The notes below the pieces were generated by a model. The model made no database searches. It worked only from the letters and a program-made list of their open reading frames with translations, and was not told where the DNA came from. A stretch of DNA of 22,121 nucleotides, from IMG/VR virus record IMGVR_UViG_3300035698_017728, positions 1-22,121 of that record; one strand, 5' to 3'. Positions 1-7,617 of this stretch are shown here, one piece after another. Positions within the stretch are counted from its first letter, which is position 1; every line of letters starts with the position of its first letter. The stretch comes from a virus. Both the position numbers and the translations under genes were made by a program.

Positions 1-1
1 T

Positions 2-592
2 ATGCCAACTTCTTTTGAAAATGCTAGAGAGAATATAGATGAAGAGGGGTTTTTATTAAGTAGCTCAAAGTTCATGTATGCTTGGGGTTCCATTGGGATG
101 CTCTCTAAGGGGGCTACACGCGGTTATTATGCTCCCATTCCAGGTATAAAATTAGCTGGGAGATATCTTGGTGGTGTAAAAAAAGTTCGTAATATGTGGC
201 ATAAGTCTGCACTTGGTCCAATACAAGGTAAGGCTACAAGACAGGCAATGCGTAAAGTTGGAATGGGTGCTATAACTAAAGCTGTTTTTGGAAAGGGAAC
301 CGGGACTATCACGAAAGCTATGGCAGGTAAATTATTAGTTGGTAGGGTAGCAGGATTGGTTCATCCAATATTTAATATATGGTTTGCATCACAGCTTTTG
401 TCAATGCCCATTCAAGCATATAAAGGACTCACCCAGGCAGTTAGAGCAGGCAGAGGTATAGAAATGGGCGGTTATTTCCCTGAAAGTAAAATGTCTTATA
501 CTTCTAGACAAAGAAGTGTGCAGGCAATAACTGCATCGAGATTGCAAGCTAGAAGCGCTATCGGTAATGAAGCTATGCTGTTTCATAGATAA
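2..592 (+). CDS. Probable virion-associated protein, possibly C-terminal part of a larger gene
   Basis: I do not recognise a named family with confidence. The frame is open from the left edge, so the ATG at position 2 may be an internal Met of a longer gene; no ribosome binding site can be seen. The 196 residues are very basic and rich in Gly, Ala, Lys and Arg. Residues about 110-140 form a hydrophobic, probably helical stretch (around LVGRVAGLVHPIFNIW). The tail (residues about 160-196) has the pattern YTSRQRSVQAI...RSAIGNEAMLFHR, a Met/His-ending form I associate from memory with the C-termini of giant phage virion proteins lying just before HNH-terminase genes. Its stop overlaps the HNH start by one base, so the two are translationally coupled. 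A role in the virion, for example with injected or tail-interior proteins, is inference. Confidence 0.6.
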   Translation: MPTSFENARENIDEEGFLLSSSKFMYAWGSIGMLSKGATRGYYAPIPGIKLAGRYLGGVKKVRNMWHKSALGPIQGKATRQAMRKVGMGAITKAVFGKGTGTITKAMAGKLLVGRVAGLVHPIFNIWFASQLLSMPIQAYKGLTQAVRAGRGIEMGGYFPESKMSYTSRQRSVQAITASRLQARSAIGNEAMLFHR

Positions 593-921
593 TGTTTAAA
601 GTAAGTAGGGCCTGGGCTAGATGGCGCAAGAGTGTATACAATAGAGACAACAGACGTTGTGTTTTGTGTGGTCGCAAGAATAAGAGAATGGCACCACATC
701 ATATATTACCAAAGAGAGATTATCCAAAATTAAGATATGTAGTCTCAAATGGTGCAACGCTTTGTTGGAAGTGTCATAAGAAAACTATTGGTAATGAGCA
801 TAGATTTATTGATAGGATAGTCAAGAAACTTTTTGGGAGCATGAAAAAATGGAAACTTACAAAACACTATCGGAAGCACAAGATGCAAAGAAGAAGGGTA
901 AGTGGATTCAAAAAGCGGTAA
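592..921 (+). CDS. HNH endonuclease, terminase-associated
   Basis: The 109-residue protein has the full HNH layout: a CxxC pair (C23, C26), the H36-H37 core in APHHILPKRDYP, N53 in VSNGATLC, and a second CxxCH (C58, C61, H62) followed by GNEH. The four Cys should bind a structural zinc, and His36/His37, Asn53 and His62 would form the beta-beta-alpha metal nuclease site. Small HNH proteins next to the large terminase are common in tailed phages, and in HK97-like phages such a protein is needed for terminase cutting and packaging. The start overlaps the preceding stop (TAATG) and has no strong ribosome binding site of its own. Its last 73 bases overlap the next small gene. A selfish homing role is possible but less likely given the position directly before the terminase. 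Confidence 0.88.
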   Translation: MFKVSRAWARWRKSVYNRDNRRCVLCGRKNKRMAPHHILPKRDYPKLRYVVSNGATLCWKCHKKTIGNEHRFIDRIVKKLFGSMKKWKLTKHYRKHKMQRRRVSGFKKR

Positions 922-1034
922 ACCCAAAACATAAGGGTTATTGTACACCCATGACTAAGAAAACATGTACACCAAAAAGAAAAGCCCTTGCTAGAACATT
1001 TAAAAAAATGGCTAGAAGAAGAAAGAAAAAATAG
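849..1034 (+). CDS. Small basic conserved phage protein
   Basis: This 61-residue protein is extremely basic: it ends in a run of about nine Lys/Arg and has two Cys in the central signature HKGYCTPMTKKTCTPKRKA. I recognise this signature from small genes near terminase genes in many phages, where it has no assigned function. It overlaps the 3' end of the HNH gene by 73 bases in another frame, and GGGAG at 835-839 lies nine bases before the ATG, which supports real translation. Nucleic-acid binding is plausible from composition only. It is too short and lacks the helix-turn-helix and oligomerisation parts expected of a small terminase. The frame after its TAG stays open for ten more codons, again Lys-rich, so rare readthrough would simply extend the basic tail. 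Confidence 0.75.
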   Translation: METYKTLSEAQDAKKKGKWIQKAVNPKHKGYCTPMTKKTCTPKRKALARTFKKMARRRKKK

Positions 1035-1159
1035 TGGACTGCTTTTAAAAGTAAAGGAAAGAAATAAATTTTTGGGTGATAAGGACTGGGCCACGAAGTA
1101 ACAAGTGTGTTTCTTAAACAGGGTCATTATGTCACCAATGTCACCCGCTTATTTGTATT
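1035..1159 (+). promoter_or_regulatory. Terminase leader with two alternative helices
   Basis: This 125-base stretch has no gene. GGGTGATA (1074-1081) can pair with TGTCACCC (1139-1146) as an eight-pair helix with one G-U. The 3' partner is duplicated: TGTCACC occurs at 1130-1136 and again at 1139-1145, so a second, exclusive seven-pair helix is possible. Between them, AAGTAAC and GTTTCTT (within about 1096-1115) can form a hairpin with one mismatch. The helix ends 13 bases before the terminase ATG, which has no Shine-Dalgarno sequence. A role in controlling terminase translation is inference. A ten-base palindrome CTTTTAAAAG lies at 1042-1051. Confidence 0.4.
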
Positions 1160-2995
1160 ATGAAAAAAATAGATATACATCCATTTTGCCGAAAGTGTTT
1201 AAAAGAACATGTAGGTAAATGGTATCTGAAAAATGGTAAGGTTTGGGTAAAAGATGCCCTTGATATGGAACCTCTTCTAGTGTGTAGTCTAATAAAGACA
1301 AAGCTAGATGTAGGCCCAGAAGCAGAGAAACAGCTCAATAAAGAAGAAATTGATTTTGTAAATTTTATCTTTGATCCAATAAAGTGGTCTAAAGTTGAGA
1401 TGGACTGGGAAGCACGTTGGTATCAGGACAATATGCTCAGGTGTACTGCTATCAGAAAAGTTAGCAGGATAGGGCGTCGAGCTGGCAAGACTGAATCTAT
1501 TTGTATAAAAATGCTTCATTATGCTTATACCCATGAAAATGTAATAGTATTAGTAATTGCTCCTTACAAGAGTCAAGTTGGATTGATCTTTGACAAGTTG
1601 GATTTATTTTTAGGACGAAGTCAGTCTCTTAGGGCGTCAGTGCGAAGAAATACAAAAAATCCATATCGTCTTGAATTTCATAATGGTTCTAGGATATTAG
1701 GATTTACTGCAGGAACAAGAACTGGTAGTAAGTCAACTGGTATTCGTGGTCAAGATGCTCATATGATTCTCATAGATGAAGCAGACTTCTTAAGTGAAAG
1801 CGATTTTGAGGTTATACTTGCGATACAAGCTTCAAGACCGGATGTTAATATCTGGGCTTCTTCTACTCCGACTGGAAAAAGAGATATGTTCTGGAGATTT
1901 TGTACTGATACTGATTTAGGATTTAAAGAGTTTCATTTTCCTTCGAGTGTATCTCCTACATGGACAAGACAAACAGAAAGACTGGAGAAAGCACAGTATT
2001 CTGAACAAGGATATGCCCATGAGTTTGACGCAGATTTCGGTGACGAAGCAGAGGGTGTGTTTCTTGATAAGCTTGTTGATGAAGCTATGGAAGATTACTC
2101 ACTAGACAAGACTAAAAGAGATAAGAGCTCGGTTTGTACGTTTGGGGTAGATTGGAATACGGCCGGGAATGGTACTTGCATAGTAATAATGGAATGGAAT
2201 CAAAACTTTAAGGGCGGTAGAGGTGCTTTTAAAGTAGTAAAGAAGATAATAATAAGCCATACTGAATTTACTCAAGTAAAGGCTTGTGAAGAGATAATCA
2301 GGCTTAATGCTACTTGGGATCCATCTGCAATTTATGTTGATCAAGGATATGGTCAAACACAAATAGAAATGCTTAGAAAGTACGGCCTAGAAAACCCTAA
2401 AACAGGCCTAGCCAATAAGTTAAAAGGTATTTATTTTGGCGATATGATGGAAATTAGGGATCCAGTAACTAAACAGCGAGTAAAGAAACACATGAAACCT
2501 TTCATGGTTAATCTTGCTGTAAGAAGACTTGAAGATGATCAAATTGTACTTCCAGATTCAGAAGATATTAAGAATGGACTTGTTGGACAGATAAGAGATT
2601 ATACCGTAATAAGAAGAACGGCATTAGGTCAACCCATTTATAGCGATAATAATGATCATGCTTTAGTGGCGTGGATGTTGGGTATTTTAGCGGCAACCAT
2701 GGAATATAGTGATATTACAAAGCAGGATAGAGTAATGAATGTTGGATTGGGTGGAAGGTTTGGTCAAAAGCAAGATAAAGATTTTAAATTAAATAAAAAC
2801 ATAATAAATCAAGAAAAGAAAAAAGCACTTTCTCTCGTTCCTAGATGGTTTCCTTCGAGGACTTTTAAAGAAAGTACTCTTAGAAATAATTTAGATTTTC
2901 TGAAAAAAAGACAAAATACAAGAAGAATGACAGAGCGAGCGGACAAGAGAACAAAAGCAGTGCGTAAAGCTATTCAAAATAGAATAAAATTTTAA
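1160..2995 (+). CDS. terL: Terminase large subunit (packaging ATPase and nuclease)
   Basis: The motor protein that pumps DNA into the prohead through the portal and cuts the concatemer. The N-terminal ATPase has Walker A GRRAGKT (residues 105-111), Walker B MILIDEAD (202-209, with D206 and E207), and the coupling motif SSTPTGK (234-240). The RNase H-like nuclease follows: D331 in GVDWNTAGNGT, D394 in YVDQGYGQT and D499 in DNNDHALVAW are the expected three metal-binding acids. The length of 611 residues is somewhat long for the family because of an N-terminal extension with Cys/His (FCRKC near residue 10) and a very basic C-terminal tail after about residue 520. ATG 1160 is chosen as the first Met in frame, but no ribosome binding site precedes it; the open frame reaches back to 1118 without a normal start codon. 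Confidence 0.96.
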   Translation: MKKIDIHPFCRKCLKEHVGKWYLKNGKVWVKDALDMEPLLVCSLIKTKLDVGPEAEKQLNKEEIDFVNFIFDPIKWSKVEMDWEARWYQDNMLRCTAIRKVSRIGRRAGKTESICIKMLHYAYTHENVIVLVIAPYKSQVGLIFDKLDLFLGRSQSLRASVRRNTKNPYRLEFHNGSRILGFTAGTRTGSKSTGIRGQDAHMILIDEADFLSESDFEVILAIQASRPDVNIWASSTPTGKRDMFWRFCTDTDLGFKEFHFPSSVSPTWTRQTERLEKAQYSEQGYAHEFDADFGDEAEGVFLDKLVDEAMEDYSLDKTKRDKSSVCTFGVDWNTAGNGTCIVIMEWNQNFKGGRGAFKVVKKIIISHTEFTQVKACEEIIRLNATWDPSAIYVDQGYGQTQIEMLRKYGLENPKTGLANKLKGIYFGDMMEIRDPVTKQRVKKHMKPFMVNLAVRRLEDDQIVLPDSEDIKNGLVGQIRDYTVIRRTALGQPIYSDNNDHALVAWMLGILAATMEYSDITKQDRVMNVGLGGRFGQKQDKDFKLNKNIINQEKKKALSLVPRWFPSRTFKESTLRNNLDFLKKRQNTRRMTERADKRTKAVRKAIQNRIKF

Positions 2996-2997
2996 TT

Positions 2998-3082
2998 TGG
3001 TGCGCAGGATTCCGCCTAACTTCTCGCGAGGAGACCGCTGATAGTTAAGACTTCCCCCCTGCTTGCTGTCGGCGGCGCATCA
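2998..3082 (+). ncRNA. Candidate structured RNA in a GC-rich intergenic element
   Basis: The 105 bases between the terminase and the next gene contain an 85-base element with 51 G/C (60%), far above the AT-rich surroundings. Its ends pair: TGGTGCGC (2998-3005) with GCGCATCA (3075-3082), eight pairs including one G-U. Immediately inside, CGCC (3013-3016) pairs with GGCG (3071-3074). Further in, TAACT (3017-3021) can pair with AGTTA (3043-3047), or CTTCT/AGGAG can form a hairpin with a CGCG loop (3020-3033). A C6 run lies at about 3054-3059. The nested pairing suggests a conserved RNA fold in the 5' leader of the next gene, or a DNA site; I do not recognise the class. Confidence 0.4.
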
Positions 3083-3100
3083 CTAAGAGGATAACAGAGG

Positions 3101-4813
3101 ATGGCTCTAAATAAAAAAGATTCTGCTAAAGTCTCATATAAGGCTAAAATAGATTGGTATAAGGAGAGATTCGCTTCGGTTATTAAAGGGGAACCCCTTG
3201 ACGGAGAATTGCCTGATAAAGATGTTTCAGTATTTTCTGAAGATGAAACAAGAATATTGAGCAAAGAAGAGCGAGAATTCCTATCTACCGTATCGACTCC
3301 AGATGAATTGATTGAAGTACTTGGAGATCTTACCAGCAAAGCAGAAAAACTGGACAAGAGAATAGATAAAGAATCGGATGGTCTAAAGATAGCCGTAGAT
3401 AAAGAAAAAAATCCTTTAATTTCTGAATATGTAGAAGAATTAGATAGCGCAAGTAAAGGGGAGTATATTTCCTATGATTTATATAAGAGACTTTCAGAGC
3501 AACAAGAATTAGCTTTATCTAAAATAGAAATAAATGATTTGATAGATGGTTTAAGCATAAGTGATGACTCTAATTCTATTATTATTAATTCTAAATTGTC
3601 TGAGGGTCTAGCTGAATATAACGATATTAAACCTCTAACCGCCAAAGATGATAATGAAGTAGAGAGGTATTCAAATAGATATTTAAATAATGCTTCTTCT
3701 TGGAACGAACATGATTATAATACAAAGCAAATAATGAACTTTGCTGATAATTATTTAGGAATGTTCCCGGATCCAGCTTATATTCCCTGGGCATTAAAAA
3801 GAGATGTTAGAAGTGAAGTTGTTAGTTCCAAGAATTTGGGAGATTTTTGGAAATCTTTTTCTTCACACTTTACTGGCCAAGCTAATAAAATAGTAAGTGG
3901 AGTAACTGGGCTATCTAAACTAGATTCTGATAAAAGGATACATGACTTAACTAAGCGTACTATTCATTATTGTAATAATTTTTTAAATGGTATAGATCAG
4001 ATTTTTGAGATGAACTATGGTGCTGATCTTATTTGTTGTTTTATAAAGTGGTCTGGTAGTTTAGATACTAAAGCCTTAAAAGGGCTAAGAGCGTTACTGC
4101 AATTATTTAGAAATGGTTTGTCCCTCGATTTTGGTGATATACTTGCAAGCCTGGGTGATATAATAAATAATATTTTTAGAGGTCTATTAACCGATCAACT
4201 GGTTGGGGTTATAAAACAAATATCTCAAAGGTTAGTGGATCCCATAAAGCGCTGGATTAACAATCCAGATCCAAGATGGAAAAAGATATTTACCTGTACA
4301 CCAATTGATGAATTTATTAATAATTTTGTAGTTTATTCTGTAGAATATGTTGAAAACTTATTAGTTAAGTTAATTCAAAACTGGTATAAGAGTATTGAGC
4401 TAAAGAGAATAAAAAATGATTTAAAGATAGAACTTTTTGGAAATCAAAAACAGCTTAGTATTTTTATACAATTATTAGATTTAGTTATATCTGCGCTTGA
4501 AAGATCAGCTATTTGTGGAACATCTTCTTCTCCCACCGGTGATGAAGTGCAGAAAATAATGAGTGCCTATAAAATAGGACCTGCTAAACCGTATGTTTAT
4601 CCTAAAGAGGATGATCCTAATATATATAATAGTTTTATTCCCGTAAGTCCACCGGAAGCAAGTGATGAAAGTCTGGCAGAAAAAACATCAGCTAAATTTG
4701 ATACCGGAACTCTGATGGGAGGGGTTGGAGATGGTGTGTCAAGGTTTGATGAATGTTTACAAAAGGTTATGCCAGAAGACGTGGTGAAGCTTACTGACTG
4801 GATGAGGAAATAA
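3101..4813 (+). CDS. Conserved phage protein of unknown function between terminase and portal
   Basis: I do not recognise a named domain in these 570 residues. The first 130 residues are charged and helical, with coiled-coil-like stretches rich in Lys, Glu and Asp. The centre (about 290-480) is hydrophobic and helical and carries striking segments such as GADLICCFIKWSGSLDTKAL, NNPDPRWKKIFTCTP and SAICGTSSSPTGDEVQ, which look conserved rather than low-complexity. The C-terminus is Pro/Ser-rich and loosely structured. No signal peptide is seen. AAGAGG at 3085-3090, ten bases before the ATG, supports this start. Its place between terminase and portal suggests a role in the head or portal vertex, such as portal assembly, an internal head protein or a packaging cofactor, but that is from context only. 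Confidence 0.75.
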   Translation: MALNKKDSAKVSYKAKIDWYKERFASVIKGEPLDGELPDKDVSVFSEDETRILSKEEREFLSTVSTPDELIEVLGDLTSKAEKLDKRIDKESDGLKIAVDKEKNPLISEYVEELDSASKGEYISYDLYKRLSEQQELALSKIEINDLIDGLSISDDSNSIIINSKLSEGLAEYNDIKPLTAKDDNEVERYSNRYLNNASSWNEHDYNTKQIMNFADNYLGMFPDPAYIPWALKRDVRSEVVSSKNLGDFWKSFSSHFTGQANKIVSGVTGLSKLDSDKRIHDLTKRTIHYCNNFLNGIDQIFEMNYGADLICCFIKWSGSLDTKALKGLRALLQLFRNGLSLDFGDILASLGDIINNIFRGLLTDQLVGVIKQISQRLVDPIKRWINNPDPRWKKIFTCTPIDEFINNFVVYSVEYVENLLVKLIQNWYKSIELKRIKNDLKIELFGNQKQLSIFIQLLDLVISALERSAICGTSSSPTGDEVQKIMSAYKIGPAKPYVYPKEDDPNIYNSFIPVSPPEASDESLAEKTSAKFDTGTLMGGVGDGVSRFDECLQKVMPEDVVKLTDWMRK

Positions 4814-4839
4814 AAGCTAAATCTAATGGGAGACCATAA

Positions 4840-6678
4840 ATGAATCTATTCTCTATAGGTAGCGGGTTAATTGATAAGCCTAGAAGAACAAGAATAAAAA
4901 CATCTAGAAGACCAATAATAACATCCAAGGTGGGCTCTGCCGGAGTTGTGTATGGGGCCTTGGGAAATACTGTAAGCAGAAGTAGTTTTGAAAAGGCTGA
5001 ATACAATCTTGGTGAAATATCTAAAGTATTGGATATTGAAGCTTATGTTAGACAAGCCTTTGATAAACATGTAGAAATGTGCCTTAAAGAGGGGTATGAG
5101 TTAAGTTCTAGAAATGAAAAGGCTACTGTTTATATAAAGAAAAGACTTAGAGAAATGTCAGAGGCTTCTGCGGTAACATTTGATATGATTATTAGAAGTA
5201 TAACTCAGAATATGGTGGCATATTCTAATTCTTTTATTGTTAAGGTTAGAGATGCAAGAAGGTCGTCGGGAAATCCAATAATGAGAACTGCTGGTGAGAT
5301 TTTGCCTCCAGTAGCTGCATATTTTCCGTTAGATCCTACGTCAGTCCAAATAAAAAGGAATATGCATGGTAAGGTTTTGCGATACCTGCAAAAGATTCCA
5401 GGTAATCCTAGGGCACCAGAGTTTCGACCAGAGGATATGGTACATATATATTATGATAGAAAAGAGGGTTTTGCTTTTGGGACACCTTATTCGATCCCGG
5501 TTCTGGATGATATAAGATCGTTAAGGAGACTAGAAGAAAGTATAGAAATGCTTATGAATCAACATCTATTCCCACTGTTTCAATATACTGTTGGAACTGA
5601 AGATAATCCCGCTGAAATGTATGATGATGGTACCACTGAAGTTGATTACATTAAAGAGCAAATAGAAAATATGCCCACAGAAGGAAGTATCGTAACTCCA
5701 GAGAGACATGATATAAAGGCTATTGGAGCAGAAGGAAAAGCATTAGAGGTTTCTAAATATTTAGAATATTTTGAGAAACGTGTTCTTGCTGGCTTAGGGA
5801 TTTCAGAGATAGCCTTAGGTAGGGGCGGTACGGCCAATAGAAGTACTGCAACTGTAATAGATAAGATGATGCAGGATAGATGCAAAGACTTTCAAGATGT
5901 GATGGAAGGTTTTATAAATGAGTTTATACTTAAAGAATTGCTTTATGAAGGTGGTTTCATAATAGATGAAACGGAAGACAATTTTGTTAAGTTGAAGTTT
6001 AAAGAAATAGATATTGATACGATGTTGAAGTTTGAAAATCATTCTGTGTATAAGTATGAGCATGATGCAATTACAGAAACAGAATTAAGAGAGTTGCTTG
6101 GTAAGGATCCGATAAGCGAAGAGCAGCGCGGCGATATGTACTTTGAGAAGATAACAAAGCCTAAGGCTATTATATTGGCAGTTGATGAACCATATACGGC
6201 TGAAGCTAAGGCCAATGGTGCAATCAAAAAGGTATCAAAGGAAGAAAAGAAAAAAAGGGAAACCAGCAATAGAGAAAAACCAACTAACCAACACGGTACA
6301 AAGCCTGCTAAAACACGATCCAAACAAGATGTGTCAGATAATATAGAAAGAATTTTAGCACATCTATGGTACCTTACCCAATTAGACGTTGTAGATCTAG
6401 TGAGTGACTCGGATAATTTGAGCGAAATGAAGCTAGAAAAATTAAAACCTATAGTGAATATAACGTATGATGATATTATTTCTAGATTATCTGGTTTTGA
6501 AATAGACCATAGCTTATTAGATTTTGGCATCAAGGATATATTGAATGATTTGGGTGATTACATTTGTGTTATTGCAAGAAAGATAAAAAAGAGAGATGAA
6601 GTTATTAGTAAAATACCTGGAGTTTTTGGAGCCCTAAGATATAGGCTTAGAGAATTATCAGAGAAAATAATTAAATAG
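4840..6678 (+). CDS. Portal protein
   Basis: The dodecameric ring at one head vertex through which DNA enters and leaves, and onto which the neck assembles. The 612-residue sequence shows the usual portal pattern: an N-terminal clip/wing part, the segment EFRPEDMVHIYYDR followed by FGTPYSIPVLDDIRSLRRLEE (about residues 198-235), then the stem/crown region with GLGISEIALGRG and a helix that binds neighbouring subunits (about 320-370), ending in a TETELRELLGKDPIS segment near 420-435. Residues about 455-510 form a Lys/Glu-rich linker, and a further helical domain of about 100 residues follows, which is longer than many portals and could contact the internal core. The following small gene's AGGAGG overlaps its TAG stop, so translation is tightly coupled. 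Confidence 0.9.
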   Translation: MNLFSIGSGLIDKPRRTRIKTSRRPIITSKVGSAGVVYGALGNTVSRSSFEKAEYNLGEISKVLDIEAYVRQAFDKHVEMCLKEGYELSSRNEKATVYIKKRLREMSEASAVTFDMIIRSITQNMVAYSNSFIVKVRDARRSSGNPIMRTAGEILPPVAAYFPLDPTSVQIKRNMHGKVLRYLQKIPGNPRAPEFRPEDMVHIYYDRKEGFAFGTPYSIPVLDDIRSLRRLEESIEMLMNQHLFPLFQYTVGTEDNPAEMYDDGTTEVDYIKEQIENMPTEGSIVTPERHDIKAIGAEGKALEVSKYLEYFEKRVLAGLGISEIALGRGGTANRSTATVIDKMMQDRCKDFQDVMEGFINEFILKELLYEGGFIIDETEDNFVKLKFKEIDIDTMLKFENHSVYKYEHDAITETELRELLGKDPISEEQRGDMYFEKITKPKAIILAVDEPYTAEAKANGAIKKVSKEEKKKRETSNREKPTNQHGTKPAKTRSKQDVSDNIERILAHLWYLTQLDVVDLVSDSDNLSEMKLEKLKPIVNITYDDIISRLSGFEIDHSLLDFGIKDILNDLGDYICVIARKIKKRDEVISKIPGVFGALRYRLRELSEKIIK

Positions 6679-6686
6679 GAGGCATC

Positions 6687-6842
6687 ATGGCAGCAGGATT
6701 AGGAACCTCTAGAGGAGTAGGCCCTTATGATCCGAGAAAAAATGAAAGAGGACAATACATGCAACAAGTTCAAAAAGATTTAAATAAAAGGTTTGGTAAA
6801 AAAGGAATGAAGAAGAAAACCTCACCCGCTAAGGAAAAATAA
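6687..6842 (+). CDS. Small basic protein of 51 residues
   Basis: A short gene directly after the portal, with a very strong ribosome binding site: AGGAGG at 6677-6682, four bases before the ATG and overlapping the portal stop. The protein begins MAAGLGTSRGVGPYDPRKNE and ends in a Lys-rich tail (KKGMKKKTSPAKEK). It is hydrophilic, with no membrane segment or Cys. The strong start signal, and a gap of only 18 bases to the next start, argue that it is translated. The function is unknown; a small virion or core component binding DNA or the portal would fit its charge, but that is a guess. Confidence 0.65.
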   Translation: MAAGLGTSRGVGPYDPRKNERGQYMQQVQKDLNKRFGKKGMKKKTSPAKEK

Positions 6843-6860
6843 TAATTTTGGAGGCATAAA

Positions 6861-7568
6861 ATGGCAATAAGACCAAATGCAGAAGGGTTAGTTGATTATC
6901 TACCGACCAAGTCTTTAACTGCTAGGCAGATAGCATATAATAATACTCTAGATAGAATGAGAATGGAGCTACCCCCGTCGGGTGACCCTGGGTCCAGTGG
7001 CGTGGTTCAAATAAATTTAGATAATTTAGATGGAGCAGTACCCGTCATAATACGAGATAGAGCAGGTGATGAGATTGAAGTTACAGATAACGGGATAGTT
7101 ACGGTGGATACCGGATATCATCAGGTGCTTGAGGGTGATTACTATAGTGTAAGCAAAATAAATCCTTCGTTGCCAACAGCTAGTTCCCATGTATATCTTA
7201 TAGATATGGATCCTGCATATGATCTGTCACTAGTGTCAACCATTAAAGGGGTTGGAGAGTTTCACGTAGAGATGTATGAAGGCGCATCTGTTTCTGGAAG
7301 TGGAAATCTTTTATATCCTCATAACTTCAAGAGGACAAGTGCCAGTGGGGTTTCAACTAGATTTTACGATAATTCATGGGTGAATCCGAGTGGAACTAAG
7401 ATTTATGAAAGCATTACAAGTGATGATAAGTCAGATATGTCTACAGAATCAGTTTCTTTCTGGTATTTGGATGCTACACAAAACTTCTATGTTGTTTCAG
7501 TAACCAATCAGAATTCAGGTAATGCGGCTTCCTCTGTTGAATTTAAGTGTAAAGAAATAGCTGTATAA
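6861..7568 (+). CDS. Beta-rich virion protein, possible head fibre or decoration
   Basis: The 235-residue protein begins with a short helical part (about 1-40), then changes to a beta-rich segment: VVQINLDNLDGAVPVIIRD, then a run of short strands with Gly, Ser and Thr turns. The part around residues 125-165 (GVGEFHVEMYEGASVSGSGN... followed by FYDNSWVNPSGTKIYES) resembles, in my recollection, small phage surface proteins encoded near capsid genes, where a strand-rich domain follows an EGA-type motif. No enzymatic motif, signal peptide or membrane segment is seen. GGAGG lies about seven bases before the ATG. Position between portal and protease suggests a head component exposed on the capsid. 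Confidence in it being a gene is high; the specific role is inferred. Confidence 0.7.
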   Translation: MAIRPNAEGLVDYLPTKSLTARQIAYNNTLDRMRMELPPSGDPGSSGVVQINLDNLDGAVPVIIRDRAGDEIEVTDNGIVTVDTGYHQVLEGDYYSVSKINPSLPTASSHVYLIDMDPAYDLSLVSTIKGVGEFHVEMYEGASVSGSGNLLYPHNFKRTSASGVSTRFYDNSWVNPSGTKIYESITSDDKSDMSTESVSFWYLDATQNFYVVSVTNQNSGNAASSVEFKCKEIAV

Positions 7569-7617
7569 TAATACGTGAGTAAGTTTTACAATAATTAGGG
7601 CTAACTAGGAGATAATT

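Noticed and set aside
3036-3046. CTGATA as a hammerhead core
   Set aside because: The core needs CUGANGA and a GAAA partner; the sequence reads CTGATAG and no partner is found.
3012-3075. Twister ribozyme-like start (CCGCCTAAC) closed by GGCGG
   Set aside because: The opening resembles twister P1/L1, but the conserved downstream parts (the P4 hairpin and the G-rich GGGAGG-type strand before the closing stem) are not present, so I do not call it a ribozyme.
6039-6533. Antisense open frame of 164 codons opposite the portal
   Set aside because: No ribosome binding site, no family features, and the portal frame on the other strand is certain; it is a shadow of codon bias.
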